From CAVYXK01 sp963708245 (GTDB lineage: Bacteria; Pseudomonadota; Alphaproteobacteria; Acetobacterales; Acetobacteraceae): 64,000 bases of DNA. The stretch is from assembly GCA_963708245.1 (NCBI GenBank), contig OY970201.1, forward strand, positions 8,246,001 to 8,310,000, given 5' to 3'. The notes beneath the pieces were generated by a model. It worked only from the letters and a program-made list of their open reading frames with translations. It did no database searches and was not told the DNA's origin. The position numbers were made by a program, and so were the translations under genes. The first letter of the stretch is position 1. Each line of letters begins with the position of its first letter. Positions 8,949 to 16,287 of this stretch are shown piece after piece.

Positions 8949-9307
8949 AACCGCTAGCATCCAGCACGCCTGGCGACAATGCAACGCCGATCGCGCGAGG
9001 GGACGTCTGGTTAGCGGTCCTTGACCCGACGATTGGAAGTGAGATCAAGAAGACCCGACCGTGCATGATCATCTCACCGCCGGAAATGCACGACTACCTG
9101 CGGACTATCCTCGCTGCTCCCATGACTACCGGGAACCGGCCCGCACCGTTCCGTATTCCGGTCCTCTTCGACCAAAAGCACGGCCTGATTCTGCTGGATC
9201 AGCTTCGGGCGCTCGACAAGCAACGGCTGGTCAAACGATTGGGCTCGGTGGAGGGCCGCACTCTCCGATCGACGCTTCAGCGGCTGCAGGACTTGTTTGC
9301 CGAGTAA
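8942..9307 (+). CDS. mazF: MazF/PemK-family endoribonuclease toxin
   Basis: A 121-residue toxin of the MazF/PemK family, which cleaves mRNA at short sequence motifs. The key motifs are present: RGDVWLAVLDPTIGSEIKK with its catalytic-loop basic residues, TRPCMIISP, the central PMTTG, and the C-terminal LLDQLRALDKQRL. About 18 extra residues precede the usual RGDVW start. It is slightly longer than typical MazF (about 110). It overlaps the antitoxin gene, so expression should be coupled and autorepressed by the MazEF complex. The cleavage site cannot be predicted from sequence. Confidence 0.9.
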   Translation: MVKPLASSTPGDNATPIARGDVWLAVLDPTIGSEIKKTRPCMIISPPEMHDYLRTILAAPMTTGNRPAPFRIPVLFDQKHGLILLDQLRALDKQRLVKRLGSVEGRTLRSTLQRLQDLFAE

Positions 9308-9410
9308 GCCGCCTCTTGGTCTCGAGCGTACAGGGCATGCGTGAGTGCACCGACCTGTAGGGCGATTGCCACGCCGCAACGAGCATGACACTGTCGAGAC
9401 GGAGGTGACG

Positions 9411-10163
9411 ATGCCGGTGGACCAATTCCCGCCCGGGGTGGCAGAGCGCATCGGGCATTACGTGTACAGATTGGTAGATCCCCGAAACGGCGAGACATTC
9501 TACGTCGGGAAGGGCCAAGGCGACCGCGTTTTTCAACATGCCAAGGCTCAGGTGAAGAATGGCACGAACGGACCTACTGAAGATCTCAAGTTGGCCCGCA
9601 TCCATGCCATCCAGGCTGCCGGTCTCGACGTTCAGCACATCGTTCATCGCCACTGGATTCCCTCCGAAGCGGTCGCGTTCGAGGTCGAGGCGGCAGTGAT
9701 GGACTGTTTCCCGGCCGCAGCACAGAAAGTGGGGGGCCACGGCACTGACCGCGGGGTCCGGCACGCGGTAGAGATCATCGCCCGGTACGGTGCTACCCCC
9801 TTTGTCGCGTGCCACCCTATCCTTCTACTGGAGATTGGGAAAGCGCTCGGCAAAGGCTTTTCACCCTACGATGCAACCCGCGGATGCTGGCGGGTAAGTC
9901 TCAACCGCGTTAAGGGCAGGCTTGTACTTGGACATGCCGGTGGCGTCGTCCGCACCGCCTACTGGCCGAAGCGGTGGATTTCAGCGGAAGGCGACACGGT
10001 GCCCACAGTCCTGGGACCACCTCAGCCTGGAAAGTGGTTTTTCGAAGGGAGCGAGGCCGAGCCCGACGCCGTCGCACTCTACGTCGGCCACTCGCTACCA
10101 CCGGAATACCGGCCGAAGCCCGGCGCCCAGGGCGGTATTCGCTATGTTGACCCGACGGGATAG
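9411..10163 (+). CDS. GIY-YIG nuclease-like protein (LEM-3-type domain)
   Basis: A 250-residue protein whose first 110 residues form a GIY-YIG-like nuclease domain: HYVYRLVDP replaces GIY, FYVGKGQGDRVFQH carries the YIG-equivalent and Arg, and EVEAAVMD supplies the likely catalytic Glu. This matches the LEM-3/ANKLE1-like subfamily found alone in bacteria. The C-terminal half (CWRVSLNRVKGRLVLG onward) is a conserved but uncharacterised segment. I chose ATG 9411 because a near-perfect GGAGGTGA lies directly upstream. It follows the MazEF pair by about 100 bases on the same strand and may belong to the same defence or stability island. Confidence 0.75.
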   Translation: MPVDQFPPGVAERIGHYVYRLVDPRNGETFYVGKGQGDRVFQHAKAQVKNGTNGPTEDLKLARIHAIQAAGLDVQHIVHRHWIPSEAVAFEVEAAVMDCFPAAAQKVGGHGTDRGVRHAVEIIARYGATPFVACHPILLLEIGKALGKGFSPYDATRGCWRVSLNRVKGRLVLGHAGGVVRTAYWPKRWISAEGDTVPTVLGPPQPGKWFFEGSEAEPDAVALYVGHSLPPEYRPKPGAQGGIRYVDPTG

Positions 10164-10210
10164 AAGGCCGGTCTAACGCGGAGGCTTTTGCGACTTCTGA
10201 GCTGTGATCG

Positions 10211-10262
10211 CCCTCACCCGCCGCGCTTACGCGCGACGACCTCTCCCGCAGAGCGGGAGAGG
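10211..10262. repeat. Intergenic palindromic repeat, copy A (reverse orientation)
   Basis: A 52-base element made of two hairpins. One stem pairs CTCTCCCGC with GCGGGAGAG; the other is a CCGCGC/GCGCG-rich stem next to CCCTCACC. The same unit occurs in the opposite orientation at 12836-12886 and 51424-51474. Here it lies between the convergent GIY-YIG and alcohol dehydrogenase genes and could act as a bidirectional terminator. Confidence 0.75.
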
Positions 10263-10277
10263 CGATTGTTGCGAATG

Positions 10278-11366
10278 TCACGCCACGCCGAAATCGATGA
10301 GCTGGCGGACCGGAGCGGCGGATTTCAGTGCGGCGAAACCGTCGTTGATCGCGTTCAGCTTGATGCGTCCCGAGATCAGGTGATCGAGCTTCAGCCGTCC
10401 CTGCTCCCATAGATCGAGCAGGCGCGGCATATCAACGCGGAAGCGGTTGCCGCCCATCGAGGTGCCTTGGATTTTGCGGTCGCGCAGGAAATCGGCACCG
10501 TGCAGCTCGATCTTGGTACCGAACGGGATCATCCCGATGATCGTCGCGACGCCGCCCGGGCGCAGCATCTCGAAGGCCTGCTCGGCGGTACGCTTGGTGC
10601 CAATCGCCTCGAAGGAATAGGGCGTGCCGCCGCCGGTCATCTCCTTCACCGCTTCCACAGGATCGACGTTGGAGGCGTTGATCGTGTCGGTCGCTCCCAT
10701 CGCTCTCGCCGTCTCCAGCTTCGACGCCACGGTGTCGATCGCGATGATGCGCGACGCACCAGCCAGTGCCGCGCCGTTCACTGCCGACAGGCCGATACCG
10801 CCGCAGCCGATCACCACCGCCGTGCTGCCCGGCTCGACTTTCGCCGCGTGGAACACCGCACCCACCCCGGTCATCACGCCACAGCCGACCAGGGCCGCGC
10901 GGTCCAGCGGAATGTCGCCGCGGATCTTCACCACCGCGTGCTCGTGTACCAGCATGTGCTCGGCGAAGGCGGAGAGATTGAACGCCTGGTTGAGCACGTC
11001 GCCCTTCCAGCGCAGCCGGCGGGCGGCGCCGGGCAGCAGCTTCACCTCGGTGTTCTCGCACAGGTTCGGATGCCCGGTCATGCACTGCGGGCATTCGCCA
11101 CAGAACACCGACAGGCAGGTGATGACATGATCGCCCGGCTTCACATACGTAACGTCCTCGCCGACCGCCTCGACCACCGCGGCAGCCTCGTGCCCCAGCA
11201 CGCAGGGCAGCGGGATCGGGTAGAGCCCCTCGATGAAATGCAGATCCGAATGGCACAGCCCGGCAAATGCCGTGCGCAGCAGCACCTCTCGTCGCTTGGG
11301 CTTCTCGATCTCAACATCCTCGATGGAAAGCGGTGCATTTGTCTCGACCAGCACAGCTGCCTGCAT
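10278..11366 (-). CDS. Zinc-dependent alcohol dehydrogenase (MDR family)
   Basis: A 362-residue medium-chain dehydrogenase oxidising an alcohol with NAD(P). Catalytic zinc ligands are in GLCHSDLHFIEG and GHEAAAVVEAVG; structural zinc Cys residues are in CGECPQCMTGHPNLCE; the nucleotide fold has GCGGIGLSAV. Length and layout match the class III/aryl-alcohol-like group. The start ATG 11366 has GGGGAG upstream. The frame stays open far beyond the start across the opposite-strand aminotransferase gene, which is a GC-driven artefact. The divergent aminotransferase may share its promoter region, suggesting amine-to-alcohol or aldehyde chemistry, but this is inference. Confidence 0.88.
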   Translation of the reverse strand: MQAAVLVETNAPLSIEDVEIEKPKRREVLLRTAFAGLCHSDLHFIEGLYPIPLPCVLGHEAAAVVEAVGEDVTYVKPGDHVITCLSVFCGECPQCMTGHPNLCENTEVKLLPGAARRLRWKGDVLNQAFNLSAFAEHMLVHEHAVVKIRGDIPLDRAALVGCGVMTGVGAVFHAAKVEPGSTAVVIGCGGIGLSAVNGAALAGASRIIAIDTVASKLETARAMGATDTINASNVDPVEAVKEMTGGGTPYSFEAIGTKRTAEQAFEMLRPGGVATIIGMIPFGTKIELHGADFLRDRKIQGTSMGGNRFRVDMPRLLDLWEQGRLKLDHLISGRIKLNAINDGFAALKSAAPVRQLIDFGVA

Positions 11367-11456
11367 GGCGGTCTCCCCTCTCGTTCGGTGCCTCGGCTTG
11401 AGGCGGGATGAGCTTGTCATTACCCTGGCCGCCCGTCCAACCCGGGAGTGCGTCCA

Positions 11457-12821
11457 ATGAACGATGTCGCCTCGACCGCCGAGGCCCTGCTCGACCTCGA
11501 TCGCCGCCGGCTGGTGCATCCGTTGCACAATCCGACCGAACACGCGGCGGCGCGCCTGTTCGTCGAGGGACGCGGGGCGATGCTGCGCACCGCAGACGGC
11601 AAGGAATACATCGACGGGCTGTCGGCGCTGTGGAACGTCAACGTCGGCCACGGGCGCAAGGAACTCGCGCAGGCTGCCGCAAAGCAGATGGAGACGCTCG
11701 CTTATGCGTCCGCCTACGCGGGCTTCTCCAACGAACCGGCGATTCGCCTTGCCGACCGCATTGTGGGTCTCGCTTATGCCAATTCGGCAGCGGTCTACTT
11801 CACCACCGGCGGGGCGGAGTCCAACGAAAGCGCCTTCAAGACCGCGCGCTATTTCTGGAAACGCATGGGCAAGCCAGGCAAGGTCAAGATCATCTCGCGC
11901 CTGTTCGGCTATCACGGCGTAACGCTTGCGGCGATGAGCGCCACCCAGCTTCCCGGCTATCAGAAAATGTTCGGCCCGCTGGTGCCGGAATTCATCCAGG
12001 TGCCGCCGCCCTACGCCTATCGCTGGCCCGGCAATGGCGACGCCGGGATCGAGGCGGCCGATGCAGTTGAAAAAGCGATCCTCGACCATGGCGCCGACAC
12101 GATCGCCGCGGTGATCGCCGAGCCGGTGCAAGGCGCCGGCGGCGTGATCGTCCCCCCGCCCACCTACTTCCCGCGTCTGCGCCAGATCTGCGACAAGCAC
12201 GACGTGCTGCTGATCGCCGACGAGGTGATCACCGGCTACGGGCGCACCGGCCGCTGGTTCGCCCTCGGTCACTGGGGTGTGCAGCCGGATATCGTCTCCT
12301 TCGCCAAAGGTGTCACCAGCGGTTACCTGCCGCTCGGGGGCATCATCCTGTCCGAGCGCGTGCACCGGGCGGTCGCCGACGCGCCGGCGGATGAGCGCTA
12401 CATGCACGCCGCCACCTATTCGGGCCATCCGACCTGCTGTGCCGTCGGCTTGGCGAACATCGACCTGATCGAGCGCGAAGGGCTGGTGGAGCGGTCCGCC
12501 ATCATGGGCAAGCGGCTGCTGGCCGGACTGGAGATGCTGCGCAGCCTGCCGCCGGTGGGTGACGTGCGCGGCCTCGGCATGATGTGCGGGATCGAGCTGG
12601 TAGAGGACAAAGGCACCCGCAAACCAGCGGCTGGACTCGGCGCGCGCGTCGTTGCCCAGGCGATGGAGCGCGGACTGCTGCTGCGCCAGCGCGGTGCGGG
12701 CACGATGGGCCCGATCACCACGGGCGATTCGCTGGTGCTGGCTCCCCCGCTGATGACGCCGGAGGCGACAATCGACCGCATCGTGCAGATCGTCGGGGAG
12801 TCGATCGAAGCCGCGTTGTAG
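11457..12821 (+). CDS. Class III PLP-dependent aminotransferase
   Basis: A 454-residue omega-aminotransferase. Family features are VYFTTGGAESNESAFK for phosphate binding, LLIADEVITGYGRTG with the ring-contacting Asp, and the Schiff-base Lys in VSFAKGVTSGYLPLGG. These enzymes move a terminal amino group from a diamine or omega-amino acid to pyruvate or 2-oxoglutarate. ATG 11457 is preferred over GTG 11448 because GGGAG lies nine bases upstream of it. It is divergent from the alcohol dehydrogenase gene. Substrate not predictable from sequence alone. Confidence 0.88.
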   Translation: MNDVASTAEALLDLDRRRLVHPLHNPTEHAAARLFVEGRGAMLRTADGKEYIDGLSALWNVNVGHGRKELAQAAAKQMETLAYASAYAGFSNEPAIRLADRIVGLAYANSAAVYFTTGGAESNESAFKTARYFWKRMGKPGKVKIISRLFGYHGVTLAAMSATQLPGYQKMFGPLVPEFIQVPPPYAYRWPGNGDAGIEAADAVEKAILDHGADTIAAVIAEPVQGAGGVIVPPPTYFPRLRQICDKHDVLLIADEVITGYGRTGRWFALGHWGVQPDIVSFAKGVTSGYLPLGGIILSERVHRAVADAPADERYMHAATYSGHPTCCAVGLANIDLIEREGLVERSAIMGKRLLAGLEMLRSLPPVGDVRGLGMMCGIELVEDKGTRKPAAGLGARVVAQAMERGLLLRQRGAGTMGPITTGDSLVLAPPLMTPEATIDRIVQIVGESIEAAL

Positions 12822-12835
12822 TGGCGTGAAGTACA

Positions 12836-12886
12836 CCTCTGCCGCTCTGCAGGAGAGGTCGCCGCGTGTAGCGCGGCGGGTGAGGG
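12836..12886. repeat. Intergenic palindromic repeat, copy B
   Basis: Second copy of the two-hairpin element, in forward orientation and with a slightly degenerate first stem (CCTCTGCCGC against GCAGGAGAGG). Its terminal GGGTGAGGG ends eight bases before the ATG of the acyl-CoA dehydrogenase gene and seems to serve as its ribosome binding site. Confidence 0.7.
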
Positions 12887-12893
12887 TGCCGCG

Positions 12894-14021
12894 ATGAATT
12901 TCGACTTTCCTGATGACCTCCGGCAGTTGCGCGACGAGGCTCGCCGGTTCCTGCACGACCGCTGCACCGCAGCTGTGCCGCGGCGGATCCTGGAGGGTGC
13001 GGAGCCGTATGATTCGAAACTATGGCGGGAGATCGCCGGCATGGGTTGGACCGGCGCCGCGATCCCGGAGGCGTATGGCGGTGCCGAGCTCGGTGCGCTG
13101 GGGGTGTGCGTGCTTGCGGAGGAGCTTGGGCGCGCGCTGGCGCCGGTGCCGTTCTCGTCTTCGGTGTATCTGGCGACCGAGGCGATCCTTGCCTTCGGCA
13201 GCGATCCACAGAAGCAGCGCCTGCTGCCGCGTCTCGCGGCGGGCGAGGCAATCGGGACCTTCGCTTTTGCCGAGCTTCCCGGGGCGGCCGATCCGCGTAA
13301 GCTCGACGCGTATGTCGCGGACGGCAGGTTGTCCGGCACCAAGCTGGCGGTGCCGGATGGCGACGTGGCCGATTTCGCAATCGTCGCCGCGCGGGGCGAT
13401 GAGCGTGCGCCGTGGCTGCACGTTGTGGAGCTGGGTGGCAGCGGTGTGACGCGCATGCCGGTGGCGACGCTCGATCCGAGCCGTTCACATGCCCGAATTG
13501 TCTTCCAGGCTGCGCCGGCAGAGCCGCTTCCCGGCGGGCAAGGCGCGCAGCAGGTCCGTCACCTGATCGACCGCGCTGCCGTCATGATGGCCTTCGACCA
13601 GGTCGGGCTGGCGCAGGCAGCGATGGAGATGGCGCGTGACTACGCGCTGGAGCGTTACGCCTTCGGCCGACCGATCGGATCGTTCCAGGCGATCAAGCAC
13701 AAGCTGGCGGACATCTATGTCGCAGTCGAGCTGGCGCGCTCCAACGCCTATTACGGCGCCTGGGCGCTTTCGACCGATTCCGCCGAGCTGCCGATCGCGG
13801 CTGCAGTGGCCCGTATCGCTGCGTGCGAAGCAGGCTGGCTCGCGACCAAGGAGAACATCCAGACCCATGGTGGCATGGGCTTTACTTGGCAGTTCGATTG
13901 CCAACTTTATTATCGGCGCGCGAAGTTGCTCGGGTTGGCGCTGGGGTCGGCGCGGGAGTGGAAGCGCCGCCTGATCGGCGAGCTGCGTGCGCGCAATACT
14001 ACCTCGCAACTGGCGGCGTAA
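12894..14021 (+). CDS. Acyl-CoA dehydrogenase family protein
   Basis: A 375-residue flavoenzyme of the acyl-CoA dehydrogenase fold. The sequence starts FDFPDDLRQLRDEARRFL, contains GTFAFAELPG in the FAD-contact region, YAFGRPIGSFQAIKHKLAD, and near the end ENIQTHGGMGFTWQFD. The catalytic Glu position of classical members is not evident, as in many FadE-type heterodimer partners. It is followed by a second acyl-CoA dehydrogenase gene with only a short gap; paired genes of this kind often form alpha2beta2 enzymes, for example in sterol side-chain degradation. Whether these two interact is inferred from the arrangement only. Confidence 0.88.
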   Translation: MNFDFPDDLRQLRDEARRFLHDRCTAAVPRRILEGAEPYDSKLWREIAGMGWTGAAIPEAYGGAELGALGVCVLAEELGRALAPVPFSSSVYLATEAILAFGSDPQKQRLLPRLAAGEAIGTFAFAELPGAADPRKLDAYVADGRLSGTKLAVPDGDVADFAIVAARGDERAPWLHVVELGGSGVTRMPVATLDPSRSHARIVFQAAPAEPLPGGQGAQQVRHLIDRAAVMMAFDQVGLAQAAMEMARDYALERYAFGRPIGSFQAIKHKLADIYVAVELARSNAYYGAWALSTDSAELPIAAAVARIAACEAGWLATKENIQTHGGMGFTWQFDCQLYYRRAKLLGLALGSAREWKRRLIGELRARNTTSQLAA

Positions 14022-14035
14022 GGCGGGAGGCAAGG

Positions 14036-15271
14036 ATGGATTTCAGCGACACGCCCGAAGAAGCCGCCTTCCGCGCGAAGGCGCGCGCCTTCCTGGAAGC
14101 CAACGCCGCGCGGCGGAAGCCGGGTTCGGTCGAAGGCTATCGCCGCGGCCAGGACGCGCCCGGGGCGCTGGAGCGCGCCAAAGCGTTCCAGGCGAAGAAG
14201 GCGGCGGCGGGCTTTGCCGGCATCGCCTGGCCGAAGGAATGGAGCGGTCGTGGCGGCACCCAGATGCAGCAGATCATTTACCAGCAGGAGGAAGCAAAGT
14301 TCGATGTGCTGAGCGGCGTCTTCGGTATTGGATTGCAGATCGCGATCCCGACCGTCTGCACCTGCGGCACACAGGAGCAGCGCGATCGCTTTGCCGAGCC
14401 GGCGCTGCGCGGCGAGGAGATCTGGTGCCAGCTTTTTTCCGAGCCGGCCGGCGGTTCGGATTTGGCCGCGCTGCGGACGCGCGCCGAAAGCGACGGCGAT
14501 GACTGGATCATCAACGGCCAGAAGATCTGGACCTCGGGTGCGCATTATTCGCAGTTCGGCATCCTGGTCGCTCGATCGGACCCGAATGTGCCGAAGCATG
14601 CGGGGTTGACGTTCTTCATACTGGATATGGCGACACCAGGGGTGGAGATCCGGCCGATCCGGCAGATGTCCGGCTCGTCACACTTCAATGAGGTCTTCTT
14701 CACTGATGTTCGCATCCCCGACACGATGCGCGTCGGCGCGGTCGGCAATGGCTGGCGGGTGGCGATGACTACGCTGATGAACGAACGTCATGGGATGCGC
14801 GAGGCGCCCGGGCCGGATTTCGACGAACTGTTCGAGTTGGCGCAGAACATAGAGCTTGAAGACGGTCCAGCGCTCGACAATGCCGCGGTGCAAGAGAAGC
14901 TGGCGGAATGGTACGTGCGGACGCAGGGGCTGCGCTTTACTAAGTTCCGCACCATGACCTCATTGTCGCGCGGCCAGACGCCGGGACCGGAATCGTCGAT
15001 CATCAAGCTGGTGGCGGCCGGCAAGACGCAGGAGATCGCCTCGTATGGGCTTGATCTGATCGGAATGGCGGGGCCGGTGATGGGGGCAGAGATGCCGTTG
15101 CAGGGGCTGTTCGAGGAAGCGCTGCTTTATTCTCCGGCACTGCGCATCGCCGGCGGCACCGATGAAATCTTGCGCAACATCATCGCCGAACGCGTGCTGG
15201 GACTGCCGCCCGACGTGCGGGTGGATAAGGACGTGCCGTTCCGTGATGTGCCGAGCGGTCGGCGGAGTTAG
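14036..15271 (+). CDS. Acyl-CoA dehydrogenase family protein
   Basis: A 411-residue second acyl-CoA dehydrogenase, immediately downstream of the first. It has MDFSDTPEEAAFRAKARAFL at the start, the FAD-binding CQLFSEPAGGSDLA, WIINGQKIWTSGAH, and a C-terminal RIAGGTDEILRNIIAERVLG, a strong family signature. ATG 14036 has GCGGGAGG upstream. A longer open frame reading back into the first gene is rejected. Together the two genes probably supply both halves of one enzyme that introduces a double bond into an acyl-CoA. Confidence 0.9.
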   Translation: MDFSDTPEEAAFRAKARAFLEANAARRKPGSVEGYRRGQDAPGALERAKAFQAKKAAAGFAGIAWPKEWSGRGGTQMQQIIYQQEEAKFDVLSGVFGIGLQIAIPTVCTCGTQEQRDRFAEPALRGEEIWCQLFSEPAGGSDLAALRTRAESDGDDWIINGQKIWTSGAHYSQFGILVARSDPNVPKHAGLTFFILDMATPGVEIRPIRQMSGSSHFNEVFFTDVRIPDTMRVGAVGNGWRVAMTTLMNERHGMREAPGPDFDELFELAQNIELEDGPALDNAAVQEKLAEWYVRTQGLRFTKFRTMTSLSRGQTPGPESSIIKLVAAGKTQEIASYGLDLIGMAGPVMGAEMPLQGLFEEALLYSPALRIAGGTDEILRNIIAERVLGLPPDVRVDKDVPFRDVPSGRRS

Positions 15272-15296
15272 GCTCCGCGCTACAACAGCGACGCGG

Positions 15297-16076
15297 CTAT
15301 TCCTGGACCTCCTGCACGGCGTTCAAGAACGCCGCCAGACCGCCTAGGATAGCGAGCATACGATCCTCGGGAATTGTGTTGTTGATGTTCGCAGGCAATC
15401 GAACGACGTCACGGATCGACCCCGTCAGCTCGTTGGCGTGGGTCTCCTTCAATTTAAGTGCTTCCCAGCCAAATTGCTGAACTGTTTCCAGCGTTTTTCG
15501 CACGCTTTCTATGTTTGAGCGGTCCTGTCTGTCGTTTTCTTTCTTAACCTTCTTCGGGTCAACTGGACGCGGTTGCATCAGGTCTTTAAGAAATCTTATC
15601 TGCTTTTTGAGCGTAGCATCGTCGTCCAACCCGAATTTCTTCAGAAGCTTCTCGAAGGGACCGTTTTCATCCGACCCCTCCTGATCTTGCGTTTTCTCTT
15701 CGGCACTTTTTGCTTCAACTTCACTCTTCCCTCGAGCAGCCGAACTCGAGTACGAAATTTCAGCTTTGGTAAACCCGGTGCCTTTCAGAGAACGGACGAT
15801 CTTTTTCTCAAGACCAAGCGCAGGTTTGTTTAGTTCCAATTTGACCGTCTTGCGGTCAATTGAGGCGATCCCAAATCTTATATTTCTCGCTTCCTCAAAT
15901 TCTTCAGAAAGTTCTGCTGCAAGCTGTCTGGGTTTCACGGTACGATCCAGAAGAAACAGCGCGTATCCCCGCGTCTCCCCGTAGCCGGAGGCTATCGCAC
16001 AATACACGAACCTCCTTTTTGCCATTATGAGAAGCTTTTTTTCTTCAGTTGTGTCCATCGCCAGCTTTTTCGCCAT
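15297..16076 (-). CDS. Orphan low-GC hypothetical protein
   Basis: A 259-residue protein I do not recognise. Residues about 20-100 look like an alpha/beta domain (RRFVYCAIASGYGETRGYA, then KTVKLELNKPALGL). Residues 105-140 are charged and probably disordered, and 145-259 look helical, ending AILGGLAAFLNAVQEVQE. It is Lys- and Glu-rich, unlike its neighbours. Two 60-base rows counted inside it, 15481-15540 and 15541-15600, contain 28 and 26 G+C, against 37 in the row at 14941 within the neighbouring gene. There is no signal peptide or membrane segment. The start could be ATG 16076 or a later ATG at the sixth or seventeenth residue or so. Recent transfer is likely; function unknown. Confidence 0.7.
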   Translation of the reverse strand: MAKKLAMDTTEEKKLLIMAKRRFVYCAIASGYGETRGYALFLLDRTVKPRQLAAELSEEFEEARNIRFGIASIDRKTVKLELNKPALGLEKKIVRSLKGTGFTKAEISYSSSAARGKSEVEAKSAEEKTQDQEGSDENGPFEKLLKKFGLDDDATLKKQIRFLKDLMQPRPVDPKKVKKENDRQDRSNIESVRKTLETVQQFGWEALKLKETHANELTGSIRDVVRLPANINNTIPEDRMLAILGGLAAFLNAVQEVQE

Positions 16077-16287
16077 ATAAGCGTCCTACTCACGCTGTCT
16101 GTTCTCGAGGATACGCCGGTTTCTTGTGTCCAACACTGAACCGTCCCGCCCTGTGCCGCAAGCGAAATCCGCGGGTGCAACCGCACCTGTACCGTCACCG
16201 ACCATCCACCTGGGAACCACGTCCATTGCCTTCATGACAAGCCTATCCGAAAATTCGCGAGCCGATTACTGCGACAGGCGGACCAAT

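Noticed and set aside
10278..12956. A single 892-codon open frame on the minus strand covering the alcohol dehydrogenase and the region opposite the aminotransferase
   Set aside because: Only the part from 11366 downward has protein homology and a ribosome site; the rest is antisense to a clear aminotransferase gene and open because of high GC.
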